Shown here in pieces: positions 42,701 through 53,574 of a stretch of DNA of 64,000 nt. Location of the stretch: positions 434,001 to 498,000 of the forward strand of contig QPMI01000416.1 in NCBI GenBank assembly GCA_004431415.1, given 5' to 3'. The position numbers were made by a program, and so were the translations under genes. Numbering within the stretch: position 1 is the stretch's first letter; every line of letters begins with the position of its first letter. The DNA is from Cyanophora paradoxa (taxonomy: Eukaryota > Glaucocystophyceae > Cyanophorales > Cyanophoraceae). The notes beneath the pieces are model-generated. The model ran no database searches, was not told the origin of the DNA, and was given only the letters and a program-made list of their open reading frames with translations.

Positions 42701-45700
42701 GTACCGGTGCCCAGGCCCAGGCCCGAGGGCGGCGCCCGCCTGCGCGCCTCGCCCCGCTCGCGAGCTCGCGACCGTTCCCCTTCGGAGGCTTCGCCGCGGC
42801 GGGAGCGCGACGTCAGCGGCGCGAATTCGAAGTCGGCCGGCCCCTCCTCCTTCTCCTCCTCTGCCTCCGCCTCCTCTGCTGCCGGCGCTGCGTACGCCCG
42901 GGCGCGGCCGGCCGCGATCGCGATCGCGAGGCCCGGCGGGTGGCGCGGCGACGCCGGCTCGGACCAGAGCGGCGATCCGTCCGCCGTCCGCACGGGCGAG
43001 AGCGAGACGACGTTGAGGGGCGAGCCGGGGAGCGCCGGGGACGAGGTGCCCACCGGCGGCGTCCCGGCGCGCGCCGCCGGTTCGGGCGGGGCGCCGGCGC
43101 CTTGAGCCTTGTAATTGGAGAGGCGGCCGGCTGCCAGAACCAGCTGTGCAGCCGAGCGGAGGCTTACGGGCCGGGCGCCAGCGCCGCCCTGCGCAAAACA
43201 TTCAGTCGAAAGTTTCAGTTGACAAGAAGCGCAAAGTACCGGTACCGTCGGCCGCTGTGGCTGCAGGAAAATCGCCCGCTTCAGCTTGCCCACCTGCGCA
43301 TGCGGACCAATTAATCAAAACTCGAAGGAAGATGCGGGGGCGAAGAAGGAGGGGGGTACACGTGCGCGCCCTGTGGAGGAGGTACCAGGCCAGGGCGGCA
43401 AGGTGAAGGCCGGGTACAAGCGCGAGGAACACGGCCGCACCGGCCACGTGCGGGGCCGAGCCCGTCCGCAGGACGCCCGCGCTGCTGAGGCAGACCCCGG
43501 GGTACGTGGCGATTCTGGGGTTGTGTGCGGCGTCAGATGCGAACGAAACATTTCAAGAAATTAAAGAAAGCTGGCTTGGCGCACAGGCACATCGTCTCCG
43601 CACGGCCGGGGTCGAGGGCTGCGGACGCTCTCAGGCCCCGGGATCGGGGCGCGCACACGCGCTCGATGCGTACCCGGGATGCGCTCGATGCGGCGCGGAT
43701 CGGGAGCCGGCCCCCCGGCGGCGTGGCGGCGGCGGGCGCGGCGCCAGCGGATCGCGACGAGGGCGAGGCGGGCGATGGGCCGCGCGATTGCGACGGCCGC
43801 CAGGAGGCAGAGCGAAAGTGCGAGTGTGTTGAGCCAGCGGGCCGTGGCGCAGGCCACCGCCGCGGGGGCGTCGGACCGCGCCGCCACGTCGGAGCGGAGC
43901 TGGCGGCGGCGGGATGCGGATCCAGAGCCCGAGACGGCGCCGTTTGCGGCGCTGACGGGGCCGCCGCCGCCCAGCACCGCCCACGACATGCTGTCCGCGA
44001 AGCTCTTGTACGCGGGCGGGAGAAGCTCGGAGTCCAGGTCGCCTGCCCCGACTCATGATTAGACGTTCGACGGCACGCGCGCCACATTTCCGACGGAAAT
44101 TCGAGTCTACGCACCGGTGAGGGCGAGCCACTGGACGACGTTGAGCAGGCTGAAGGCGGCGGTGGTCGCGGCGGAAGTGGCGACGGACGCGGTCGTGGAC
44201 GCGAGCGACGTGGCGACGGACGCGCCCGACCCGACGGCGCTGACGGCGACCGTCACGCCCACGGCCGCGCCGGCCGCCGCCGATGCCGCCTTGCCCAGCG
44301 CAGGGGCTGCGAGGCCACGTCAGATCTAATCACGAAGGCATCCAAGAAAAGGAGAGTGAGAAATTACCGTTCTCCGCAACGGCGGCTGCGGCTGCAGATG
44401 CGGGGAGCGGAGTCGACGTTTCCATGAGGGTTTCCGTCCAAAAGCGAGGCGAGACCGCGACGACAGAGCCCAGAGAGTCGCCGGGCGCGGCGATCGAGAC
44501 AGAGCAGACGTACGACACGTTCGGCGCGAGGCCCGTGACCGGAAGCGTCAGCGATACCGACGGCGGCACGGACGAGAGCGACACCGTGGCGCTCCACACC
44601 GGCGCTGCGCCCTGCAAGGACGCGCAGGACGCGGACAAAGCTGCGCCGGATCCCGAGACTGACAAGGCGCCGCTGTCGGTTCTCGGAGCGAAGGCGACAA
44701 CAAGGATGGCTGTCGTCGCCGACATCGGCTGCACTGAAACGGAGAGGACACGAACCGCATCGCCGCCGACAACTGGAGGAGGGGAGCTGGGTGATGTAGA
44801 TGCAGTCGGAGTGACGGAAGGAATGTCAATTGACCGATTACCGGTTGGAACACTCAAAGCCCCCGATGACGGGCTGGGCGACGGGCTCGGGCTCGGGCTC
44901 GCAGTCGGCGTCGGGCTGGGCGACGGGCTCGGGCGCGGGCTCGCAGTCGGCGACGGGCTGGGCGACGGGCTAGGGCTCGGGCTCGCAGTCGGCGACGGGC
45001 TGGGCGACGGGCTCGGGCTCGGCGTCTCCGTCGGCGACGGGCTGGGCGACGAGCTCGGGCTCGGGCTCGCAGTCGGCGACGGGCTGGGCGACGGGCTCGG
45101 GCTCGGCGTCTCCGTTGGCGACGGGCTGGGCGACGGGCTCGGGCTCGGCGTCGCAGTCGGCGACGGGCTGGGCGACGGGCTCAGGCTCGGGCTCGCAGTC
45201 GGCGACGGGCTGGGCGACGGGCTCGGGCTCGGGCTCGCAGTCGGCGACGGGCTGGGCGACGGGCTCGGGCTCGGCGTCTCCGACGGCGACGGGCTGGGCG
45301 ACGGGCTCGGGCTCGGGCTCGCAGTCGGCGACGGGCTGGGCGACGGGCTCGGGCTCGGGCTCGCAGTCGGCGACGGGCTGGGCGACGGGCTCGGGCTCGG
45401 CGTCTCCGTCAGCGACGGGCTGGGCGACGGGCTCGGGCTCGGGCTCGCAGTCGGCGACGGGCTGGGCGACGGGCTCGGGCTCGGGCTCGCAGTCGGCGAC
45501 GGGCTGGGCGACGGGCTCGGGCTCGGGCTCGCAGTCGGCGACGGGCTGGGCGACGGGCTCGGGCTCGGGCTCGCAGTCGGCGACGGGCTGGGCGACGGGC
45601 TCGGGCTCGGCGCTCTCGGCGACGGGCTGGGCGACGGGCTCGGGCTCGCAGTCGCGACGGGCTGGGCGACGGGCTCGGGCTCGGGCTCGCAGTCGGCGAC

Positions 45701-48700
45701 GGGCTGGGTGACGGGCTCGGGCTCGGGCTCGCAGTCGGCGACGGGCTGGGCGACGGGCTCGGGCTCGGCGTCTCCGTCGGCGACGGGCTGGGCGACGGGC
45801 TCGGGCTCGGCGTCTCCTCGGCGACGGGCTGGGCGACGGGCTCGGGCTCGGGCTCGCAGTCGGCGACGGGCTGGGCAACGGGCTCGGGCTCGGGCTCGCA
45901 GTCGGTGACGGGCTGGGCGACGGGCTCGGGCTCGGCGTCTCCGTCGGCGACGGGCTGGGCGACGGACTCGGGCTCGGCGTCGCAGTCGGCGACGGGCTGG
46001 GCGATGGGCTCGGGCTCGGGCTCGCAGTCGGCGACGAACTGGGCGACGGGCTGGGCGACGGGCTCGGGCTCGGGCTCGCAGTCGGCGACGGGCTGGGCGA
46101 CGGGCTCGGGCTCGGGCTCGCAGTCGGCGACGGGCTGGGCGACGGGCTCGGGCTCGGCGTCTCCGACGGCGACGGGCTGGGCGACGGGCTCGCGCTCGGG
46201 CTCGCAGTCGGCGACGGGCTGGGCGACGGGCTCGGGCTCGGGCTCGCAGTTGGCGACGGGCTGGGCGACGGGCTCGGGCTCGGCGTCTCCGTCGGCGACG
46301 GGCTGGGCGACGGGCTCGGCTCGGGCTCGCAGTCGGCGACGGGCTGGGCGAAGGGCTCGGGCTCGGCTCGCAGTCGGCGACGGCTGGGCGACGGGCTCGG
46401 GCTCGGGCTCGCAGTCGGCGACGGGCTGGGCGACGGGCTCGGGCTCGGGCTCGCAGTCGGCGACGGGCTGGGCGAAGGGCTCGGGCTCGGGCTCGCAGTT
46501 GGCGACGGGCTGGGCGAAGGGCTCGGGCTCGGGCTCGCAGTCAGCGACGGGCTGGGCGACGGGCTGGGCGACGGGCTCGGGCTCGGCGTCTCCGACGGCG
46601 ACGGGCTGGGCGACGGGCTCGGGCTCGGGCTCGCAGTCGGCGACGGGCTGGGCGACGGGCTCGGGCTCGGCTCGCAGTCGGCGACGGCTGGGCGACGGGC
46701 TCGGGCTCGGCGTCTCCGTCAGCGACGGGCTGGGCGACGGGCTCGGGCTCGGGCTCGCAGTCGGCGACGGGCTGGGCGACGGGCTCGGGCTCGGCGTCGC
46801 AGTCGGCGACGGGCTGGGCGACGGGCTCGGGCTCGGCGTCTCCGTCGGCGACGGGCTGGGCGACGGGCTCGGGCTCGGCGTCTCCCTCGGCGACGGGCTG
46901 GGCGACGGGCTCGGGCTCGGGCTCGCAGTCGGCGACGGGCTGGGTGACGGGCTCGGGCTCGGGCTCGCAGTCGGCGACGGGCTGGGTGACGGGCTCGGGC
47001 TCGGGCTCGCAGTCGGCGACGGGCTGGGCGACGGGCTCGGGCTCGGGCTCGCAGTCGGCGACGGGCTGGGCGACGGGCTCGGGCTCGGCGTCTCCCTCGG
47101 CGACGGGCTGGGCGACGGGCTCGGGCTCGGGCTCGCAGTCGGCGACGGGCTGGGCGACGGGCTCGGGCTCGGGCTCGCAGTCGGCGACGGGCTGGGTGAC
47201 GGGCTCGGGCTCGGGCTCGCAGTCGGCGACGGGCTGGGCGACGGGCTCGGGCTCGGCGTCTCCGTCGGCGACGGGCTGGGCGACGGGCTCGGGCTCGGCG
47301 TCTCCCTCGGCGACGGGCTGGGCGACGGGCTCGGGCTCGGGCTCGCAGTCGGCGACGGGCTGGGCAACGGGCTCGGGCTCGGGCTCGCAGTCGGTGACGG
47401 GCTGGGCGACGGGCTCGGGCTCGGCGTCTCCGTCGGCGACGGGCTGGGCGACGGACTCGGGCTCGGCGTCGCAGTCGGCGACGGGCTGGGCGATGGGCTC
47501 GGGCTCGGGCTCGCAGTCGGCGACGAACTGGGCGACGGGCTGGGCGACGGGCTCGGGCTCGGGCTCGCAGTCGGCGACGGGCTGGGCGACGGGCTCGGGC
47601 TCGGGCTCGCAGTCGGCGACGGGCTGGGCGACGGGCTCGGGCTCGGCGTCTCGACGGCGACGGGCTGGGCGACGGGCTCGCGCTCGGGCTCGCAGTCGGC
47701 GACGGGCTGGGCGACGGGCTCGGGCTCGGGCTCGCAGTTGGCGACGGGCTGGGCGACGGGCTCGGGCTCGGCGTCTCCGTCGGCGACGGGCTGGGCGACG
47801 GGCTCGGGCTCGGGCTCGCAGTCGGCGACGGGCTGGCGAGGCTCGGGCTCGGGCTCGCAGTCGGCGACGGGCTGGGCGACGGGCTCGGGCTCGGCTCGCA
47901 GTCGCGACGGTGGCGACGGGCTCGGGCTGCATCGGCGGCTGCGAGGCTCGTCGGCTCGCAGGCGAGGCTGGGCGAAGGGCTCGGCTCGGCTCGCAGTCGG
48001 CGACGGGCTGGGCGACGGGCTCGGGCTCGGGCTCGCAGTCGGCGACGGGCTGGGCGACGGGCTCGGGCTCGGGCTCGCAGTCGGCGACGGGCTGGGCGAC
48101 GGGCTCGGGCTCGGCTCGCAGTCGGCGACGGCTGGGCGACGGGCTCGGCTCGGGCTCGCAGTCGGCGACGGGCTGGGCGACGGGCTCGGGCTCGGCTCGC
48201 AGTCGGCGACGGGCTGGGCGACGGGCTCGGCTCGGGCTCGCAGTCGGCGACGGCTGGGCGACGGCTCGGCTCGGGCTCGCAGTCGGCGACGGGCTGGGCG
48301 ACGGGCTCGGGCTCGGGCTCGCAGTCGGCGACGGGCTGGGCGACGGGCTCGGGCTCGGGCTCGCAGTCGGCGACGGGCTGGGCGACGGGCTCGGGCTCGG
48401 GCTCGCAGTCGGCGACGGGCTGGGCGACGGGCTCGGGCTCGGGCTCGCAGTCGGCGACGGGCTGGGCGACGGGCTCGGGCTCGGGCTCGCAGTCGGCGAC
48501 GGCTGGGCGACGGGCTCGGGCTCGGGCTCGCAGTCGGCGACGGGCTGGGCGACGGGCTCGGGCTCGGGCTCGCAGTCGGCGACGGGCTGGGCGACGGGCT
48601 CGGGCTCGGGCTCGCAGTCGGCGACGGGCTGGGCGACGGGCTCGGGCTCGGGCTCGCAGTCGGCGACGGGCTGGGCGACGGGCTCGGCTCGGGCTCGCAG

Positions 48701-51700
48701 TCGGCGACGGGCTGGGCGACGGGCTCGGGCTCGGGCTCGCAGTCGGCGACGGCTGGGCGACGGGCTCGGGCTCGGGCTCGCAGTCGGCGACGGGCTGGGC
48801 GACGGGCTCGGCTCGGGCTCGCAGTCGGCGACGGGCTGGGCGACGGGCTCGGGCTCGGGCTCGCAGTCGGCGACGGGCTGGGCGACGGCTCGGGCTCGGG
48901 CTCGCAGTCGGCGACGGGCTGGGCGACGGCTCGGGCTCGGCTCGCAGTCGGCGACGGGCTGGGCGACGGGCTCGGGCTCGGGCTCGCAGTCGGCGACGGG
49001 CTGGGCGACGGGCTCGGGCTCGGGCTCGCAGTCGGCGACGGGCTGGGCGACGGGCTCGGGCTCGGGCTCGCAGTCGGCGACGGGCTGGGCGACGGGCTCG
49101 GGCTCGGCTCGCAGTCGGCGACGGGCTGGGCGACGGGCTCGGGCTCGGGCTCGCAGTCGGCGACGGCTGGGCGACGGGCTCGGGCTCGGCGCTCGCGACG
49201 GGCTGGCGACGGCTCGGCCGGCTCGCAGTCGGCGACGGGCTGGGCGACGGGCTCGGGCTCGGGCTCGCAGTCGGCGACGGGCTGGGCGACGGGCTCGGGC
49301 TCGGCTCGCAGTCGGCGACGGGCTGGCGACGGGCTCGGGCTCGCAGTCGGCGACGGCTGGGCGACGGGCTCGGGCTCGGCTCGCAGTCGGCGACGGGCTG
49401 GGCGACGGGCTCGGGCTCGGGCTCGCAGTCGGCGACGGGCTGGGCGACGGGCTCGGGCTCGGGCTCGCAGTCGGCGACGGGCTGGCGACGGGCTCGGGCT
49501 CGGCTCGCAGTCGGCGACGGGCTGGGCGACGGCTCGGGCTCGGCTCGCAGTCGGCGACGGGCTGGGCGACGGCTCGGGCTCGGTCGCAGTCGGCGATCGG
49601 GCTGGGCGACGGGCTGCGAGGCTCGGGCTCGCTTGGCGACGGGGCTCGGGCTGACGGGCTCGGGCTCGGGCTCTCGCAGTCGGCGACGGGCTGGGCGACG
49701 GCTCGGGCTCGGGCTCGAGTCGGCTGGCGACGTGGCTGGCAGTCGCGACGGGCTCGAGGCTCGGGCTCGGTCGCAGTGCGAGCGGGACGGGCTCGGGCGC
49801 AGTCGAGGCTCGAGGTCGCTCGGCGTCGAAGTCGGCAACGGGCTGGGCGACGGGCTCGGGCTCGGGCTCGCAGTCGGCGACGGGCTGGGCGACGGGCTCG
49901 GGCTCGGGCTCGCAGTCGGCGACGGGCTGGGCGACGGGCTCGGGCTCGGGCTCGCAGTCGGCGACGGGCTGGGGGGAGTAGGTGCAGTCAAGGTTGTGAA
50001 AGTGATCGATGCCCAGGCTCCAACGCCCAAAGCGTTTCTGTTTTCTTTCGCGATAAGCGTTTCTGGTCCTCATGAACAAACACACACATGCGTACCTCCC
50101 TGCAAAGCCCGTCGTGTATAACGTCGAGGCGTTCAGCGACGAGAAAGTGTGCGTGAAAGTCGTGTTTGGGAGTGATGCGACCAGAGTTCCGTCCAAGTAG
50201 ACCAGCCACTCCAGAATCGGAAAGCCCCCCGTGTTCCCGGCGCTCCAGCGTGCGCTGCCCGAAGAGGAAGACAGGGCGGCGATCGACAGGTTTGTCGGCG
50301 CTCCGGGCACGTCCGTCGGCGTCGTGATCGTGATCGGCGCGCGGGAGGTGCTGGATCCCAGCGGGTTCGAGCACGAGGCGTTCACCTGCGTCAGCGCGCG
50401 GTAGTTATATACAGTTACAAGAAGCCCATTCCTGTACGGCGCCAATTACAACTGCGAACCACGTATGTTGTGGCAGAGGTCAGCCCTCCGATGCTCTGAG
50501 AGCCCTCTCTGGCGGGGAAGGTCTTGTAGTTCGTGGTGCTTGCGCCCATCGTTTGCACCGTACAGTCTGCGGCGGCGAAGGTCGACCATGCGTCCCAGAG
50601 AGCTCGCGACCAAATACAACACTCACTCGTGTTGTCGAAGTTTCCGTTCGAAATGGAAACGGTAACATTCAGAGTCGTCGAGTTGATTGCAGTGACGGAG
50701 ATGCTGGGAGTGCCGGGGCTCTGGTATCGTACTTCGTAAGAAGTTGATGATCATATGCATGATATCCGCGTAATTATATATATAAATACACAGCGCACGA
50801 ACCGAGACGGTCCTCATTATGCGCATCCGAGCGCCCGTCAACTCGCCGAGAACGATGGACGTCCCGTCCACTGCGCAACTTCGCATCAGCGCGAGCGTCG
50901 ACGTCGACGTCGACGCATGAAGTCGGCCGGGCGGCAGGATCCGGACCGGCGGCGAGGACCCGGGGGTCGTTCAGGCCCCCGGCGGGAAGGGTCCCGTCCA
51001 CCGAGAACGAGGGGCTCGACAGGATTGTCGCGAGGGCCGGCGCGGCGCTGTTGACGTTCACATCTGAGAGAGGGTTGATGAGTTCAGGGCGCTCGAAATT
51101 CGAAAATTCGGGACTCGATGTGCGCACAGTACAGCACCGAGCCGCCGGTCGAGTTGCGCCCGGCGACAAAAAGGTTGCCCGTGATCTGCACAAGAGAAAA
51201 TCCAACCTACATAAGCTGAAAGCAAATTGAACCCAGCCGATGCACACCTGCTCGATGGTCATTGCGTAGGCGTTCGTCGGCCCGAGGCGAGCGTCCGACA
51301 GAAACGGGAATGATTCGCCTGGGACAGTCGTCATCAGCACGGACACGTGCGGGATAAATTGACCGTGAGCAGTACCTGTGGCGGGGTCGATCCTGCGGAT
51401 GGCACTGCAGCCGTTGTCCAGCAGATAAAACATACTCTGAGGTGTTAGACAGTCAACAGATCTAGATGCGTGAAGCCGCGTCAGGAAATGGCCGCGGCGG
51501 GGCGCGAACCGTGGCCTCGTAGAAGGCGCTGCCCTGGAGCACCGTGCTTATCCTGACAAGGTTCCTGCGCGAGGATCGACCGGAGTTCGTTCTGCGTCTG
51601 TACTTGTGTACTATAGATCATTAGAACAGCGCTGGCGCACCTGTTGGAGGAATCTACACAACCAGACTGCGCGAAAGATAATAAGCGGTACCCGGTGGCC

Positions 51701-53574
51701 ATGGGGGGCAAGGTGCAGTACAAGTGGGAAAGGGGGGGGAGAGGGGAAGGGGGATGCCTAGCGGGGGGGGGGGGGGGGGAGGGGGGCTGGGCTCAGTAGG
51801 TGAACAACGGGGCCAGGGCGGGAGGGATGGGGGAGGGAGGGAGAAGGAGGAAGGGGAGGGGGGCGGGGGAGGGGCGGGCCAGCGGGGAGGTGGGGACTGG
51901 GCGCAGTATTAGCACGGGGGAGGGGGGGGGGGGGGGGGGAGGGGGGAGGGGAAGGGGGGGGGGCGGCGCGGGGCGCGCGGGGGGCTGGGGGGGAGGGGGA
52001 GGGGGGCTGGGCGCAGTACCAGTGGGGGAGCTGGGCGCAGGGTAGCTATAGGGGCGGGAAGGGGGGAAGGGGCGGCGGAAGGGGGGGGGGGGGGGGCGGG
52101 GAAGAGGGGGGGGCGGGGTGGGGGGAAGGGGGGCGAATTCGAACCTGCTTCGAAGCCGTTCCAGCTATCGACTCTGTCTGGGCTGCGAACCGCCACAGTC
52201 AGATCGATGCGCGATATTAATGCACATGTGGGGCCGGCGGATCGAGGACGAACTCGTGTCTATGTGAATGGCGTTGATCTCAAAATCGAAGGCGATGAAG
52301 ACCTGGCGGGTGGAGACTCGAAAGGCGACTGACTGGGGCACCTGCGGACGCGCGCGCGCGCGCGGGGCTCACGATCGCAGAACAGACGGATCGCGATCGA
52401 TGAGAAATTAAATCTAGAGGCCCCGCGCGGCGTGCAGGGGACACAGCTAGATCGCACGGCGGGCAGGCCGCATAGCTAGGCTTCCCTCCGCTCTTCCCTC
52501 CCCGCTCCCCCCTTCCGCGCACGTCTCTGATGTCCTGGATCTTCGCAACGGCGCCCGTCGACAGCGTGATTTTGCGCAGCAGCTTCGACGTCTCCGCCAC
52601 GATAACGGCATCGTCCGAGAAGCCCGTGCCGGCGTCGTAAACCATCCCAGTGATGGTCGAGAATCTGCAGCGGCGTACGCGTCAGCGCTCGCGCGCGCGT
52701 TGGGCAGAGGCAGCGCGGGCGACGGTAGAGATATAGAACGCATGCGCACGTGGCGATGGTCCCTGTGCCTGTGCACGTTCCCGGCAGTCCCGAAACCAGC
52801 GTTGCTGTGAGGGTGGCTGAAAACGACGCGTTGTCAGTGCGCATGCAAATGTTTCTTTCGCGCCCGCGCGAGCGGCCGGCGCGGGCCCCCGGCCCCGGCC
52901 CAAGGTTTATCATGATAATTAGCACGCACTGGAGGAGGAGGAGGGCGAGAAGGGCGAGATGGCCCGAACGGCGCAGTTGTCGGCAAGGTACAGGGCGCCC
53001 CTCTGCGGAGCGTACACGGCGGCTGCGGGACGGAACGCCGGAGTGAGAGGGGGGAGTGGGGGGGGAGGGAGGAGCGGGTGGAGCGGGGGGGGGGGGGGGG
53101 GCGGGGGGGGGGGGGGGGCGGGGGGGGGAAGCTGAAGTGGCGCGCCCGTGATTCTGTTGAAGGTGGCTACAGAGGCGCAGGCGCCGTTGGTCGAGCCCCC
53201 TGCGCCCGTGCCGCAGAGAGTCGCGAGCCGCGCCTGGCAATCTGCACCCGCACGCGCGCGGCGCGGTCAGATCTAGAGCGTCGAAGAGGGGGCAAGAAGA
53301 ACGGAAGCTGGGCATGCGGACCGGTGCCGGCGCAAGAGAACTGCGCGAGGGCTGCGGGCGACAGCAGCGCCAGCAGCACTGCAAGCAGGGCCGCGGCCGG
53401 CCCCGCTGCCGCCACGCACGCTGGCGCCGGCGCCGGTCTTCTCCGCTTCCGCCGCCAGCCATGAAAGCGGGACTGCTGAGACTCAGAACTGCCGGCGCGT
53501 CGGCGGCCGCAGCCGTGCCGCCCCTCGCAGCGCCCGCAGCTCATCGAAATCGCTGCCGGCCGCGGGCTCTCCAT
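38152..53574 (-). CDS. Giant TRP-like membrane protein with NHL, FN3, Ser-Pro repeat array and long disordered cytoplasmic loop
   Basis: Right to left. A start at 53574 or 53544 precedes a strong signal peptide ([19 protein letters not shown], 53397-53341). NHL-type propeller exons follow: [81 protein letters not shown]3 domains: [18 protein letters not shown] (about 50700), [20 protein letters not shown] (about 50310), and a third at 44845-44345 ([20 protein letters not shown]). Between the last two lies the Ser-Pro array. Then QWLALTG joined to [15 protein letters not shown], a membrane helix (about 43839-43750) and another (43447-43380). A Ser/Pro/Ala-rich loop (about 43200-39000) carries repeated PRSASA and SVRF motifs. 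The end has several helices: [27 protein letters not shown]...[22 protein letters not shown], with stop at 38152. The last part resembles fungal/protist TRP-like channels. Most junctions restore phase; one near 43670-43480 does not resolve. One gene is the best reading; two genes remain possible. Confidence 0.65.
44868..49973 (-). repeat. Coding minisatellite, 42-bp unit, about 120 copies
   Basis: Unit on the + strand is GCTCGGGCTCGGGCTCGCAG followed by TCGGCGACGGGCTGGGCGAC with small variations. The main variant replaces the CAG part with CGTCTCCGTC-type sequence. On the coding (-) strand, the frame that joins both flanking FN3 domains reads (SP)n with TAS or TET breaks. The other two coding-strand frames give [12 protein letters not shown] and [12 protein letters not shown]. 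Because the unit is a multiple of three and lacks stop triplets, long open frames appear in all frames on both strands. Serine-proline arrays are typical of hydroxyproline-rich extracellular glycoproteins in algae (family knowledge). Confidence 0.9.

Noticed and set aside
39911-43105. Plus-strand open frame of 1,064 codons opposite the disordered loop exon
   Set aside because: It is a shadow of the GC-rich minus-strand exon. The minus strand shows repeated PRSASA/SVRF motifs and phase-keeping introns; the plus strand shows only Ala/Arg/Ser low complexity.
38152-44330. Separate gene for the disordered loop and C-terminal helices
   Set aside because: Not fully excluded. The last helices match the end of the TRP-like family whose start lies at 43750-44330, so one gene is simpler. 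The phase near 43670-43480 remains unresolved.
44283-50121. Very long plus-strand open frames (Gly-Leu, Gly-Ser-Gln-Ser-Ala-Thr and Arg-Ala texts)
   Set aside because: They are artefacts of the 42-bp unit being stop-free in every frame. The flanking plus-strand sequence has no domains, whereas the minus strand has FN3 domains joined in phase.
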